A stretch of DNA of 64,000 nt from positions 1,364,001 through 1,428,000 of the forward strand of contig OZ024842.1 in NCBI GenBank assembly GCA_964017145.1, read 5' to 3'. The position numbers and the translations under genes are program-made. This DNA is from Agrocybe praecox. Its lineage: Eukaryota; Basidiomycota; Agaricomycetes; Agaricales; Agrocybaceae. This document shows, piece after piece, positions 1 to 12,498 of this stretch. Each line of letters starts with the position of its first letter. The stretch's first letter is position 1. Below the pieces are notes generated by a model that made no database searches, was not told the DNA's origin, and saw nothing but the letters and a program-made list of their open reading frames with translations.

Positions 1-156
1 GGATTTACAAATACAGCTGTTCTTGTGCTTTAGGAAGACATCATAGTAATAGCAAGTGCAGGTGCAGAATTTAGCAAGGAGTTAGAGAATTTTTACAAAA
101 AGATAGCATCAAGCCGAGATTACACAAACCCAGAGAAATTCCTTTTGTTACGGCAC

Positions 157-1634
157 CTATGAGAAAAGATACTCGTAGAACGTCATTCCACTTTGCGGGC
201 CAATAACCATTGACCGTTTCTTCGGTCCACCTCGACGGCGACGTGCCCGCATTCGTGCAGGTGAACGTGAAGGTGACGAAGCAGAACGAGCAGCGCCTGA
301 CCAATCTCGACGGCGAGGGGATGGGATTCCATGTAGTGGTGCATGGATCTCAGTAATGGTCTTGTCTGGATCTGCCTCTGCTTCATCTACTGCGGCCGGG
401 ATAGTCAACAACTCTGATTGTTGTTCAAGTGAAAGGGCCTGCAACCGTGGTTGGAGGATGTCCACACTTGATTCGAGGGCGCTGCCAAATTCCGACCCCG
501 ATTCGAATTCATCGAGGTCTGACTCTCCTCCTGCATGGTCTTCTTCGTCAACGTTAGACCACTCGTCCTCCGACACGGGTGGGAGAGATGCAGCCCGTGA
601 TATTGGGGATTCTTCAATGACAGAGAGGTTGCCGCTACTCTCCACATCGGATTCCAAGTCTCTGTCAGAGACGAAGTCCGAGTCAATGTTATCGTCAGTC
701 TCCGGATTTGAAGAGTAGTCAATGTCGGTTACTGGAGGGGTTTCTAAACCAACCGGGGCCCTGCGGTCGGGACGTGTAACGTTAGGCCGTAGAAGATACG
801 TTAGCCTGTTATCTGAGGTGCCTTTGCCTTGAAAACAAGACAGATTTAACACATCATATCAGGCGGGTTATTTCGTGCAACTTACTGAAGCTGACAATTT
901 CATGGTATCGAGCACAGCAATGCACCACATACCGCGCAAAAGCATCGTCTGCTATACGCCACACCAATTGTTGAGGTGTTCTTGAAGCCTCAAAAATGGT
1001 ACCAGTTGACCCGACAGGTGTTCCCGCATCATTCATACTAATATCCCTGTCAGTTTGTTCCGGAGAAAGCACTGTTCCACCAAGCGTCAACCACTGGACT
1101 ATTTCTGATTCTACATCTCTAACGAGAGCCTGTGCTCTACCGCCTGCTCTCCGTAGATCGCGCCGCATTCCCTTCAAGCTTAGAGAGAAACGTCCTGCAT
1201 TGGCAGTAACCGGATCGAGCGTAGGCAGCGTTGGGGTAACCGGTAATTTCACAACACGAGGAAGATAGGGAGGCAATGGTTCTGGGAAGGTGGACTGGAG
1301 TTGGGGTACCTGCAAGCTATAATCTCGCTTGGACGCCGCCACGATATGCGGATTGCCGACGAATCGAGCTAATGTTTTGAGATAAGATAAAATAACAACG
1401 TGTAAGTGGGTTAAACCTAATAAGAGAAATGCTGATGGGAAGCTGACCGTTGTCTTTTCGCCGGACCCAGCGCTTTCCTTCGTTTTGATCCCTGCGGTTT
1501 TTCTTCACTGCCGATTTTACTGGCGCTTGTTTGTGTCCATCGTCGCCAGCTGGGCCATGAAGGTGGGCAAAGCGGTTGTTAATCCCCGGGTTTCGCAAAA
1601 TGGCAGGAAAAGATAGCACAGGAACTTCGGACAT
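157..1634 (-). CDS. R3H-domain protein with R3H-associated N-terminal region
   Basis: Probable nucleic-acid binding protein of about 410 residues in three exons. Exon 1 starts at 1634 (MSEVPVLSF) and carries a basic stretch ending RRKDN. It joins, across a GT-AG intron in about 1367-1454, to ARFVGNPHIV, which matches the style of the fungal R3H-associated N-terminal domain. Exon 2 ends with FARYVVHCCARYHEIVSFS, where R-x3-H followed by an ARYHEIVSFS helix is the R3H core used for single-stranded nucleic acid binding. A second intron (about 829-876) leads to a long acidic, serine-rich tail ending in a strongly basic Arg-rich patch, stop at 157. The acidic and basic tails look disordered. Role in RNA metabolism is inferred only from R3H. 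It is divergent from the chitin synthase gene. Domain call fairly sure, specific function unknown. Confidence 0.6.
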
Positions 1635-1964
1635 GGTTCTTCAGGAATTTACAAGTCGTCTACAATTCTGGACGTGTGGCAAGCCGGTGTAAATGGCTGG
1701 GTGAGATGAGCGCAGAGCTTGGCGAGTTAAGCGACCCGGGCCCGAATCGGTGACATCGGTGACTCACGTGATGACTCGATGAAAAACAACAATTAATTGA
1801 TTATGTAAATTCTGGAATCTGCAGTCACCACAAAGCACGATCATGTGACAGACGCGTCTTGAAGGATGCAGTTTGACACATGAACATGAACATTGAACAC
1901 ACAACATTGCGGTTTAGGTTAATGTTATAATCTTTTATCACTTCCTCCATCTCTTACGACTATT
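1635..1964. promoter_or_regulatory. Shared upstream region of R3H gene and chitin synthase
   Basis: A 330-bp divergent intergenic stretch between two start codons. It must hold both 5' leaders and promoters. I see no clear TATA box at a sensible distance. An AT-rich patch lies near 1925-1945, about 30 bp before the chitin synthase ATG. Confidence 0.5.
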
Positions 1965-4900
1965 ATGGCCTCAAGAAGAAAACCAGTTCCACGAATCACG
2001 TCCCCTGTAAACGACCCTCATGAACCCATCACTCACCAACATGCAATCGTAGATCCTCAAATAACACGGTACAGTCTATCAGACGCACCAACGCCCACTT
2101 ATGAAAGTTTTGACAACAAAGTTGATCAATTGCTACAAAGTTTTCCGGAGAACCAAGGACACGGTAGCCAGATCGACCCCTTTCAGACTGTCGCATCCTC
2201 GCTAGAGGGGCATACAAACGTCGAACAGCCACAACAGTCAACTGTTTACTCGCAACCAATTGTCTCCACGTATCGGCCATATCAACCAGGACAATATCTA
2301 GAGCCGATAATTACAGGAGAGACGCTTCACATCGATCCAATACAGCCACCGGCTACCTCAGTGACCCATTCAGACCCCTTTTACGACCCAAACACTCCTC
2401 TCTCTTCTGTTCATGCACCATTATCCAGTGAGCACTCGGAATACTACTATAACCAACCTCAAGGATATACCCCGTCCTCTGAACAATCTCACGTTACTTA
2501 TGACACCGACCACCTCCAGCCTCAGTCTGAAGTAGACCACTTCAGTCACGACACCGAAGCATATGCTTCGGGTAATTATTCGAGAGCGTCTTATCGACCA
2601 CCTCGATCACGATCACCCACACCAGCACCCGACGACGAAGACTATTATATTGTTGGAAATGAGTCTGTTCACTATACGGGATATCCTCAAGATTATGGCA
2701 CAAACAAAGAAGCCAAGCACTCTTCATATTATAACGAGAGTGGATACCTGCCGAACGGACACGCCGTCGTATACGATCCAGAACCGGAAACTCCTACGTC
2801 GACACTCTACTCGTTACCACAAGAAGTGCCTCCGGAAACCCTTCATTTTGGCCCCGCCCCCACTGGACGTGTTTTGCGCAGACACAAGACAAAGCGACGA
2901 GTACAGTTGACGAACGGTAATCTTGTGGTTGACTTGGACGTCCCACCGAAACTTCAGCTGCCCAGAAAGGGAGAGCCCGAGACTATGAAGACTCGATACA
3001 CTGCAGTAACTTGCGACCCAGATGATTTCGAAAAGAAGGGATTCTTTTTGCGACAGAACGAAAGCGGGAGGAGAACAGAGCTTTTCATCGTAATAACAAT
3101 GTTTAATGTAAGTCCTAGTGGGTCAAAAAGGTACTCTACCTGTTTAACCATTCACAGGAGGACGAGGTGCTATTTTGTCGGACTATGTATGGTGTTATGC
3201 GCAACATTTCCCACTTATGTACCAGGAAGAACTCTCGAACTTGGGGTCCTAACGCATGGGAAAAGGTAAGCGATGTTGAGTCTATGCCCCTTTTGCAAAT
3301 TCTAATTTCTCTCAGGTTGTCGTTTGCATAGTAGCAGATGGACGAAAAAAGGTTCACCCGCGTGTACTTGACTGTTTGACCCTACTCGGCGTCTACCAAC
3401 CAGGAGACCACATGAAGAACAAGGTCAATGAGAAGGAAGTGACTGCACATCTCTTCGAGTACACCACTTCATTTGCTCTGGACCCGAATTTACATTTCAA
3501 ATACCCCGACAAGGGGATCGTGCCGACGCAGATAATATTTTGTATGAAGGAGAAGAATCAGAAGAAGATTAATAGTCACAGATGGTTCTTCAATGCGTTT
3601 GCTCCCATGCTTCAGGTTCGTTCCATACTGCGTTTAGTCCTTCCGATTATTGACTATCCATTTAGCCCAATGTATGCGTTCTGCTTGATGTGGGGACGCG
3701 GCCGAGTAACAGCAGCATATACAGACTATGGAAAGCTTTCGATCTCAACTCGAATGTTGCTGGGGCTTGTGGTGAAATAGCAGCATACAAGGGCAAGAAT
3801 TGGTCTCTCCTTCTAAATCCACTTGGTAAATCATATATATTGCATAGTTGAAATTTCAACTCACATATTTTCATCATAGTCGCTGCCCAGAATTTTGAAT
3901 ACAAGATCAGTTGCATCCTCGACAAACCCACTGAATCTATGTTTGGATACATCAGTGTGTTGGTATGCATTTTTAAACTCTTTACTGTGTGGCTCTTGTC
4001 GTCTGACGGAGAATGTAACAGCCAGGAGCGTTCTCCGCATATCGGTGAGTTGACTTTCCACGTTTGGCGTTTGACGACCTTTTCAACGAAAGATCCAGGT
4101 ATATCGCCCTGCAAAACGATGAGTTTGGTATGGGTCCATTGGCTTCATATTTTAAAGGAGAAGTTTTGCATGGTCGTGATACAGATATCTTCACTTCGAA
4201 CATGTGTAAGTGGATTTTTCAAATATGTTTCTTGGAAAATATTAAGCTGGATGTTGTGTCTAGACTTGGCAGAAGATGTAAGACTCTTCGCGCAGCGATC
4301 TCGTTGTAATTCTTACCTTTTTGTTCAAAGCGAATTCTCTGTTTCGAACTCGTCGCTAAAGCAAACTCAAGCTGGTCAGTGTCCTTTTAATTTTTGAATT
4401 ACAATGAGAAGAATTCTGAATTAATTAACCCCATAGGATTCTCAAATATGTCAAAGGCGCAATTGGAGAGACCGACGTACCGGACGCTCTTCCCGAGTTC
4501 ATCTCACAGCGCAGACGTTGGCTCAATGGATCTTTCTTCGCGGCGACATATGCGATAGCGCATACCAGGCAGATCTTACGTTCAGGCCACAGCTTCGCTC
4601 GGAAATGTGTGCTCATCGTGGAAACGATTTATAATATCATCAATCTAATATTTTCGTGGTTTAGCATAGTGAGAATGGTTCGTTCTCGAGAGTTTGCTTG
4701 TTATTGATGTCATTTTTCTTTCAGGGCAATTTCTATCTATTCTTTGTGAGTCTTTGTTGAATGCTCAGAATGAGCTTCGTTTCTCTGACTGACGAGATTT
4801 TCAGGTCGTGCTCACAACGTCCTTGGAAGACCCTTCTTTTGGCTTGAAAGGTATCTCAATATTCAACACAATGATCCAGGTATGTTCCTGTCTGCTACAG

Positions 4901-6089
4901 CTTAGCCCCTCATAACCAAAATTCCTGTTCGCTAGTACATTATGTCTTCCCTAATTGTGGCAACTTTCCTGTTTTCGATGGGAAACAAACCTTCTGCGTA
5001 AGTTGCAATCCCCTAGGTGCACATTATACACCATTTGACATCTTTCGGGTTTTTAGCACAAAATGGAAATATAAATTAACTACAATCATCCTCGGAATTC
5101 TTATGGTCTATATGATCTCTGCTTCTATCGCATGCGCTGTGCAAGCTGCTCATCAAGGAGGGACAGCCAATTCGGTTATGTTATTCAGTATCTTGATCAC
5201 GTATGGACGTAGGTTCTCTTCCTTTTTTTTTCACGGTTGAAGGGAACTTACTGTGTTCCCCCCTTTCAGTATATGCCTTTAGCAGCTTGTTAGCTTTCGA
5301 CCCTTGGCATATGATTACCAGCTTCTTGCCTTACATGTTGCTCTCCCCTATGTATATCAATGTCCTCAATATGTGAGTGCGGATTCTGCTAGATGCTATT
5401 TTTCTTTTTCTAATCTCACTCTTGCTTTAATAGCTATGCCTTCTCCAATCTCGATGACGTTAGTACCATTCGCCCTTGGTCGATACAACACACATTGACC
5501 GTCATTATCTAGATATCTTGGGGTACGAAACAAGACTCGATACCAGACCTCGATCTAGGAGCCGTCGTTCAAGATAGCCATTCGCAGGTTGACGTTGAGA
5601 TGCTCACTGAAATCGCGGACATCAACAGCATATACATAGAATCCTTAACCAACCTCCGTGATCGCGTACCCGTTGATAATGGGAAAGCCAAAGGTCCGAT
5701 GAGCATAGCAGAAAAAGAACATGCTGCAAAGGATTATTATGCGGACGTCAGGACGAACGTCCTTTTAGCTTGGGTATTATCAAATGTGTGTAATTTTCTC
5801 TTGCGTTATGGATTTGAAGAAGAAAAAAACTAATATCAATGCTCTTCTATTTAGGGCCTTCTTCTTATTGGTATCTTGAGCGGAATGAAGGAGACGGATG
5901 CATTTGGCAAAGATGTTGGCTTGACAAAAGTCAAGGGATATATGATCTTCATCTTGACCTTTACAGCCATGACGAACTTTGTGGTACGTATCATCTTTCC
6001 ATTTCTTAGGGTGTAAATTACTAAATGTTTTGTTGCAGAGATTTATTGGATCGACGACATACCTATTACTTCGGTTGATAACTGGTTAA
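1965..6089 (+). CDS. Chitin synthase (division 1, class I-III type)
   Basis: Plasma-membrane GT2 glycosyltransferase that polymerises UDP-GlcNAc into cell-wall chitin. Exon 1 (1965 to about 3107) encodes a long Pro/Tyr/Ser-rich disordered tail, then the chitin synthase N-terminal region ([24 protein letters not shown]). Later exons give [34 protein letters not shown] (the catalytic Asp region, split over an intron at 4277/4331) and QRRRWLNGS near 4507-4530, so every core motif is intact. Several transmembrane segments follow from about 4620 to the end, and the last exon starts at 6039 and ends [12 protein letters not shown] at 6089. The gene has well over fifteen introns and several micro-exons (4022-4044, 4264-4277, 4725-4745, and one of about 25 nt near 5432-5457). 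Estimated length about 900 residues. Family certain; the exact class is not decided. Confidence 0.93.
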
Positions 6090-7368
6090 TCACCGCCGGT
6101 GGACTTTTTGCTTTCCTGTGTATCATATCATTATGTATATATTTTTTTGATTTTTTTTTTTGCTTTTTGCTTTTTTGCATCTTTTCGCTCGTTTCACTGA
6201 TGATCAGTTGATCGTTTATCTCGCAATTAGAATTTGTTAGGTTTAATTGGACAGGTTATATACAACTTCCATACACCGTCTTGCACGTTTACATCTGCTA
6301 CTAGTATTCCCCCATTCCAATCTTGCACCCTCCTTTCACTAACAAGGCTGAACGTCGAGTCCTTAGTTCTAACAAACCTTACCGCAAAGCTTTGTACATT
6401 CACCAAAACGTTCAAAAGTTTGTTCCTGACTATCATTAGGATATACCCATGTTTGGCTTTCACGTTATTCCAAAAAGCATTAGACTTCTCGTCTGTGAAC
6501 AATCAAAACCTTGTCAGAATAGAAGTACAGGACACAATTGGAATAAAATACACGCGTATCGGAAATGACGATGACTTTGTCCACGATGAAGTTAGACTTT
6601 GCTATTAGCTTTGCTCTGATGTCAAGGTCGTGTTTTTCATATGCGACGAGAGAGGGAAAACAATCTTCCTTCCCACTCTTGGAGCATTTTCCATATTTTC
6701 TTCAAGGTTGAAGCATCTTCTCAAGAAACAAAGATTTCCACCTTTTTCTCCACATAATCAGCGACCAACGCACGAGGTCGGTGCAGACTTCCGTTCGAAG
6801 ATGAGATGAGTGACGAAAATAATTTATGTACGGAAGAGTGCCACAACTTACAAGCCTCCCCTTCGATGTGTGACGATACAGGGCCAAGGTCACTTTAGTC
6901 ACATTCAATGAATTGTCACGAGAAACACGAACATAATGATGCGCGTTCGAGGAAGAGTTGCTGCCACGCAGTGACATAGAACACGAGGTCGTACGAAACA
7001 TAAAACACGCATAGGATTCTCTATGGGCGAAATATTCGTGAGTTCTATATTTCTTTTTGTTCAAAATATGTTTACAATTTTGGTTGTCAGTAATTATTGA
7101 GCACCGTCTTTTGGAATCTTGTGTCCAACAGATACCCGTGCTTAATTCTTGTTATACACTTCTGCAGATTCAGATATACCATTCGGAAAACCTTTTGGAA
7201 TATCACATTAACGACTATACCCAATACAGTCCAGAAAGTGATTAAACCCACGAGGCCGTTTCGTTAAAGCAACGTTCCACGCCCACCCCACCGGCTCTTG
7301 ACCATTGCAATGCTCATTCACAAAGTATCTATCCAATACAGTCGTTTAACACAATCTACCTCCTTACA
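6090..7368. other. Intergenic, 1.3 kb, between chitin synthase and Smr gene
   Basis: Contains the chitin synthase 3' region with T-rich runs near 6139-6175, then AT-rich DNA. Open frames on both strands at 6227-6608 and 6702-7064 overlap each other, have no recognisable domain and no convincing exon structure. Promoter of the downstream Smr gene should lie in the last few hundred bases. Confidence 0.5.
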
Positions 7369-9635
7369 ATGGACATCACTCTCTCAATATTAGCTGGGTT
7401 CGGTCTCCGTCTCGTCCTAGCATCGACTACGGATGTGGGGTCTGTGAACCCACTGGCGATGGCTGCGCTAGGCTTATGGGAAGGTATCGTCGTACATCAA
7501 ATCTCTGGACGCTCATCGACCCCGCATCTTGATCATATACTGGCCTTTGGGCTGCGCATTATGGTTGATCTCCTAGTGACGAAGGACCTACGGCGGATGG
7601 CTATGGTCCTGCTATGGAGCGTTTTCGGCGTGTTTGCCTCGGAGCTCGTGACCCCTCATGATAGTCTTCGTGCTGCCGTCGAGAAGGAGATACGCCGCAG
7701 AGAGCGCAGACACAGACATTCGCGGTCGATCCCAGCTGCAGTTCCTATCATCGCAGCTCCCCTTCCCCCACGCGTCCGAGCATACCGACAACCAGGTCCT
7801 GAGCAAGGACAATCATTGGAACCTACATACCTTCCCTCAATGCCCCCACCTCAATCCTCCACCCCCTTATTCAATACTGACAGACCTCCCACCCCTCCCA
7901 GTTTCTTCCTTCAGGAAAACACCATCCTTTCTCCCTCCCCGAAGCCAGTACAACTACAACTTCAGGTAGTAGAAGATGAGGGTTCTCCGCAAGGAGCTCT
8001 GCCTGTTCGTCCTCGTTCTGGTCTAGCCACAATGTTCGACCAATCCCCCGACTCAGGTTCGCCCCTCCCTGTTCCCATGCATCTTCCTACCCCTCCAGAG
8101 AGCGCTCAAAGCGGTAACCCTTCAGACGGACCGATAGATGCCAACGACACATATCACGAACATGTATCTCGCTTCGAGACCCATCTGTCTACCATACACG
8201 AACTTTCGTCTCCAGAAGACGGTGTCACCCCGCCAGAAAGGCACGACGATGATGTCAATTTCGGTCCCGATATGCACATCCAACAACCAGAGACCACGGT
8301 TTTCTTGGCCTCGATGCCTGTCAAGGCCCAACCCGAATCCCTCTTCGTGAACCCCTTTGCTGGCACTTCTGATGATGTCTTGCCTATACCCATGCGAATG
8401 GGTCATCAACAACCCTTGTGGCAGATACAGACGCCTATAGACGCTACAAGTGGCTTCAACCACGGCGCGCAGGAACGCATGAATCCTATCGTCGATTATC
8501 GAGAAGACAGCGACCCAGACGAATTACGCACCCCAGGCGCACGCGCGGCGCTGATGATGGAAACCGACAACGAACATGAAGCCGATCCATTGCAGACTCC
8601 CATACAGCTCGCCACAATAACCACGACGAAGATTCAGAACAACGAAAGCGACAACGATGCTAAAGAACAACTATCTCCGTTGGGTTTGAACGTGAGATCT
8701 GCTTTAGACAACGATGATGAGTATAACAGAGTTTCTGACGAAACTCCTCCATCTTCCGCCAGTTACAGCCACGACACGTACCCCGGCCAAGACGACGGTC
8801 CAGGAAATGAACAGACTGAGGAGGATGAGGAAAACGACACTCTGATGCCTGGGTCCCTTTCTCATTTCCCAATCCTCCAACCGCCTTTACCGCCTTCTGG
8901 GCCTCTTTTCCCTGTCAGCCCCCCATCACCACCCCCAGAATCACCCCCACCCCCGGCTTCGCCTGCAACAATTATTTCCGATACGAGTGCTATTTCTACT
9001 TTATCTACCCGTGTACCAACTACATTATTTAAACGTGCTGAAGAATTGAGGAAGAAGGCTCGGGAAGAGGAGAATCTGCGAAGTGACTTGGAGACTCGGA
9101 GGAAACATGCGGAGAGTGAGGGAAGGACGCATGAAGCACTGAGTTTAAGGATCAAGATACGGGACATGGATGTAGAGGCACAAAAGCTGCACGAGAAAGC
9201 TGCTAGAAGATACTTTGTGGGTGAGTAAAGATCTGTATCATCGATAAGTACTATGAATCCCTGACTGTCTTCATCGTCCATGGCTATAGCGACCAATCCA
9301 ATTGTTAAACCGACAGAAATTGATGTTCATGGCCTCCGCCCTCGAGAGGCATTTGATCGCATCGAACGGGCAATTTTGAAGGCCAGTGCAGAGAAGCGCG
9401 AAACTCTCCGTATCATCGTCGGACAAGGTCATCATTCCGTAAACAAGATTCCAGTGCTCAAAGTAGCTGTACAGAGACAGATGCACAGGTACGTTTCTAT
9501 CACATTGCGACAGCCCTCGGTTTGCAGACGCTTACTTATGAATACACTTTATACAGCTTGAGAATCCCCTGCCAAGTCCATGCGAGAAATCCAGGAATCT
9601 TAGTCGTCACAGTGCCTCCCCAACCCCGGTCTTAA
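7369..9635 (+). CDS. DUF1771-Smr domain protein with hydrophobic N-terminus
   Basis: Large exon from 7369 to about 9223, then exons at about 9290-9488 and 9557-9635. The first 110 residues are hydrophobic with two or three possible membrane segments (around residues 3-17, 24-42 and 75-90). A very Pro/Ser-rich acidic linker of about 400 residues follows. The DUF1771 helical region (ELRKKAREEENLR through HEKAARRYFV) sits just before the Smr domain, recognised by IDVHGLRPREA and GQGHHSVNK. The last exon supplies the end of the Smr fold (LRIPCQVHARNPGILVV). Smr domains act as nicking nucleases or RNA-binding modules; the G-x-G-H-x glycine-rich loop is present. Total about 710 residues. The domain call is firm. 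The membrane-like N-terminus is unusual for the family and its function is unknown. Confidence 0.85.
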
Positions 9636-9875
9636 TGAGCCTGTTTTCTGTTCCTTCTTGATATCTTATATCGTGTTTGTAGCTGTCATTCATACCAGGT
9701 GTTCTCGTGTTGTAACGTTAGTTAGCGTCGTGTACATATTCTTTACTTATTCCTATACCCTCGCTCTGTTCCAGAGATTCAATGCCAACCAACCATCCTA
9801 CGACATCAGGTATGTGCATGTAGCAGAGAGGGTTCGTCTTGTATATGACGTCATTTTTCTGCGATAAAAGCCATC

Positions 9876-11741
9876 CTATGGCGGGGTCGTATCGTGATTC
9901 GTATCTTGTGTTTCTTCTGCTTTTGGTTTGAAGCCTTGGAAATATTTCTCTCTGAAGTCCTTATGTGCCGGGATATGTAGCGTATCTTCAGGTTGAACCT
10001 CCAGTGGTTCAAAGGTCGGCGGTTCGTATCGTTTCGAGGTCGTTTTTCTAATCGTCACTAACTAAAAGGTTTCCTTGATTAAGTATTGAGTAATTTTCAA
10101 ATAGAAACCGCGTACCCTGCGACCCCATGAACCAAAATCTTGCAATGAATTAGCAATAACCTCCATGCCCTCGCATAGCATAGAATATATATCCACTTCC
10201 TCATATTCGTCGGTCACAGTTGGGAGGAAGAATACGAGACGACCTCCGGGTTTTAGTAAATACCGAGCCAGAAGAACTAGATCCACTGCCAGGTGTGAAA
10301 GTTCATATGGTTTTGTTGGAGGAATATAGGACTGGTCGTCTGGACGGGGAGAAAGGCTATGCTGTAGGCAAAGCTCTCTTTGTCTCTCTGATAATTCTCT
10401 CTTACGCCCCAGACGTTTGGCTCCTGCGCGTACACCATCTGCAACTCGTCAGTAAGGGAGCGCCTGTGTAAAAACTCCTTTCGTGAACGCACAAGGAGGG
10501 TCGGTTACAATAGCATCGAATAATTCGCCGCAGCGCCACGGGTTATGTGTAACATCAAAAGTGGCCAGATCTATTATCTGGGAGGCGGTACCATACTGTG
10601 TTGCTGCACGGATGACACCAGGCGTCTTCTCTATCAAAAACATAGCATTAACGCAGGAATGTAATTAGACGTTGAAACACGTACGCTTTCCACGCATTTG
10701 GCGCCCGTCGATATCTGACCCGAAGACCAACGCTCCAAAATGAGCAGTAGGCTGAATAATGAAAAGTTAGAGCGTCGTTGCCGTCGGGAGAATGATTCAA
10801 ACACCCACATATGCCATGCTACCCGTACCCATGAAAGGGTCATATATCAGCTTTCCTGGGGATGCCTAAATTGTAATGAATACATTGTACGGGAAGATTG
10901 TAATTTTCAAATTGAGTCCGTACCAAAGTTTGATTTGCCATCAACAGCGAGATTTCAGACTCCATGCTAGTATTGCCATAATATGCGCGCTTTTTAACGT
11001 CAAATTTTCCAACTAGTTGCCTGGCAGTTCCTTCTTCTAACTGCAAAATATGTTGTGCTCAAAAATAAGAAATAGGATTTAGAACAAAGGACCTACCAAC
11101 CTGCCAAAGAAAACCTGTCGGAATTCACCATCTCCTTCATATTTGGCCAAAGTTTTATCAAGACGTTCTTCATCTGCATATATATCAGTGTGAGTGAGGC
11201 AAAATTATCTCACTTGGATAGAAATTACATTCTTCGAAGCAGAGCAGGAGGATGTCCGGATTCTTCATATCGATCTTTCCTTTGAAGTCCATGTATGAGA
11301 AATTCTCGATAACCTCGCGTTGTCTTGACTGTGGGATTTTGTGATGTGAGGAAGATACCAAGAATCTGAACGATGTGTCTTCGATATAACGCGTCCACAG
11401 GGGTGCACTGGCGCGATTGGCTTCATGCAGCTCATCGTAGTCTGATCCTTGTGCATAAAATTCATACACTGCCCTAACAAATACATCAATCAGATTTAGG
11501 ATTCAAGAATATAATGTAATGAGAAGAAAACTAACTTTATCAAAATGCATCTTCTTGCCAATAAACGTGCTTGATCTTCCCCTTCTAACTCAACAACCAT
11601 GAAAGGTCTGTGAGGATCCTTATCCTCAGGGTTGGTGGGCAAAGTATACGAAATCCCATAAAGCTCCGCTATTGACTGAAGTTCCGGTAAGCGAAAGCCT
11701 GTGTGTACTTGGGCGAAATGGATGAGGTAACGCGAAGGCAT
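9876..11741 (-). CDS. TRM11: tRNA (guanine-10-N2)-methyltransferase, catalytic subunit
   Basis: AdoMet-dependent enzyme making m2G10 in tRNA, normally with the partner Trm112. The start at 11741 (MPSRYLIHFAQVHTGFRLPEL) matches the family N-terminus; an in-frame upstream ATG at 11867 would add unrelated sequence. Successive exons give SFRFLVSSSHHKIPQ, MDFKGKIDMKNPD, then LIYDPFMGTGSMAY near 10815-10850 (AdoMet-binding loop) and DAIVTDPPYGVRAGAKRLGRK, where the DPPY catalytic motif is split by an intron (donor just after the second Pro codon near 10488, acceptor near 10434). The C-terminus carries LQDFGSWGRR and IPAHKDFREKYF, both typical, ending at 9876. About nine introns and about 470 residues. 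Transcribed away from the Sws1-like gene. High confidence in function; individual exon borders less so. Confidence 0.92.
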
Positions 11742-12498
11742 TTTTGATCTAAAAGTAAAGGGCACAGAAAGAGGTTCGATACCGTTCGAATCAAATCTTG
11801 CCGAGCGATTTGTTTGGCTGCCTGGAGGTTGCCAAATATGGGAGGGCCGGTATGCCGCGGGCGCCAACTGACAGTGGGAACTCCGACGTCAACAAATTTC
11901 GCGAAAAAATAGCGGCAATACACTGATTGTACGTTATTGACACCTAATACACGAAATTTCATATTCAAAATAGTAGCATTCGATACAAACGACAAACAGT
12001 GACTTGAAGGAACCAAAAATGACTGCCGCCCCGGTCTGGTAGCCGACGGCCGTAGATTAGATTGAGGAAAGGATATATTTTGACTCGAGATTAAAGTTGT
12101 CAAACGGGAGATTGTTTCATATACCAAATGTTTTGGCAACAGGATGCGAACCTTTCAGAACTGCTGAGGGGCCTACCAAACCAATTCTTAACGCCTGAGG
12201 AACACAGTCGGCTAAAGGAGAAGGGGATGGTAAACAACGACACATATACCGGATAGCAAGGTGGGCGGCCGGGCCACTGGGCCGAACTCACCTCTTTCTT
12301 GAATCTTTTGGGTGCATGCAGGCTCTCACTTCGAGGATCAATGGACAGTGAGGTTACACTCTAATGAAGTTGCAAATTCAGTATCTGGTGGCACTCTTTC
12401 TCTGTGGAAAAACGCCATTTCCAATTATCCAACAGGCTGATTTGCCACACTCGGTCTAATTATTGCAGTCCAATAATTTGGACTCTTAACGAAGATAT
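11742..12498. other. Divergent intergenic region of TRM11 and SWS1-like gene
   Basis: 757 bp between two start codons. Minus-strand open frames at 11669-12139 and 12100-12291 extend upstream from TRM11 but show no domain and are best read as leader or chance frames. I see no clear promoter element. Confidence 0.4.

Noticed and set aside
356..718. 120-codon Ser-rich plus-strand frame at the left edge
   Set aside because: Antisense of the acidic tail of the R3H protein; no splice partners or domain.
3662..4114. 150-codon minus-strand frame inside the chitin synthase gene
   Set aside because: Lies opposite strongly conserved chitin synthase exons and has no domain; a shadow frame.
8862..9296. 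Long minus-strand frame rich in Ser and Arg
   Set aside because: Exact antisense of the Pro-rich and DUF1771 coding region of the Smr gene; composition is explained by that.
11742..11867. Upstream start for TRM11 adding 42 residues
   Set aside because: The added part matches nothing in the family, while the ATG at 11741 opens the conserved N-terminus.
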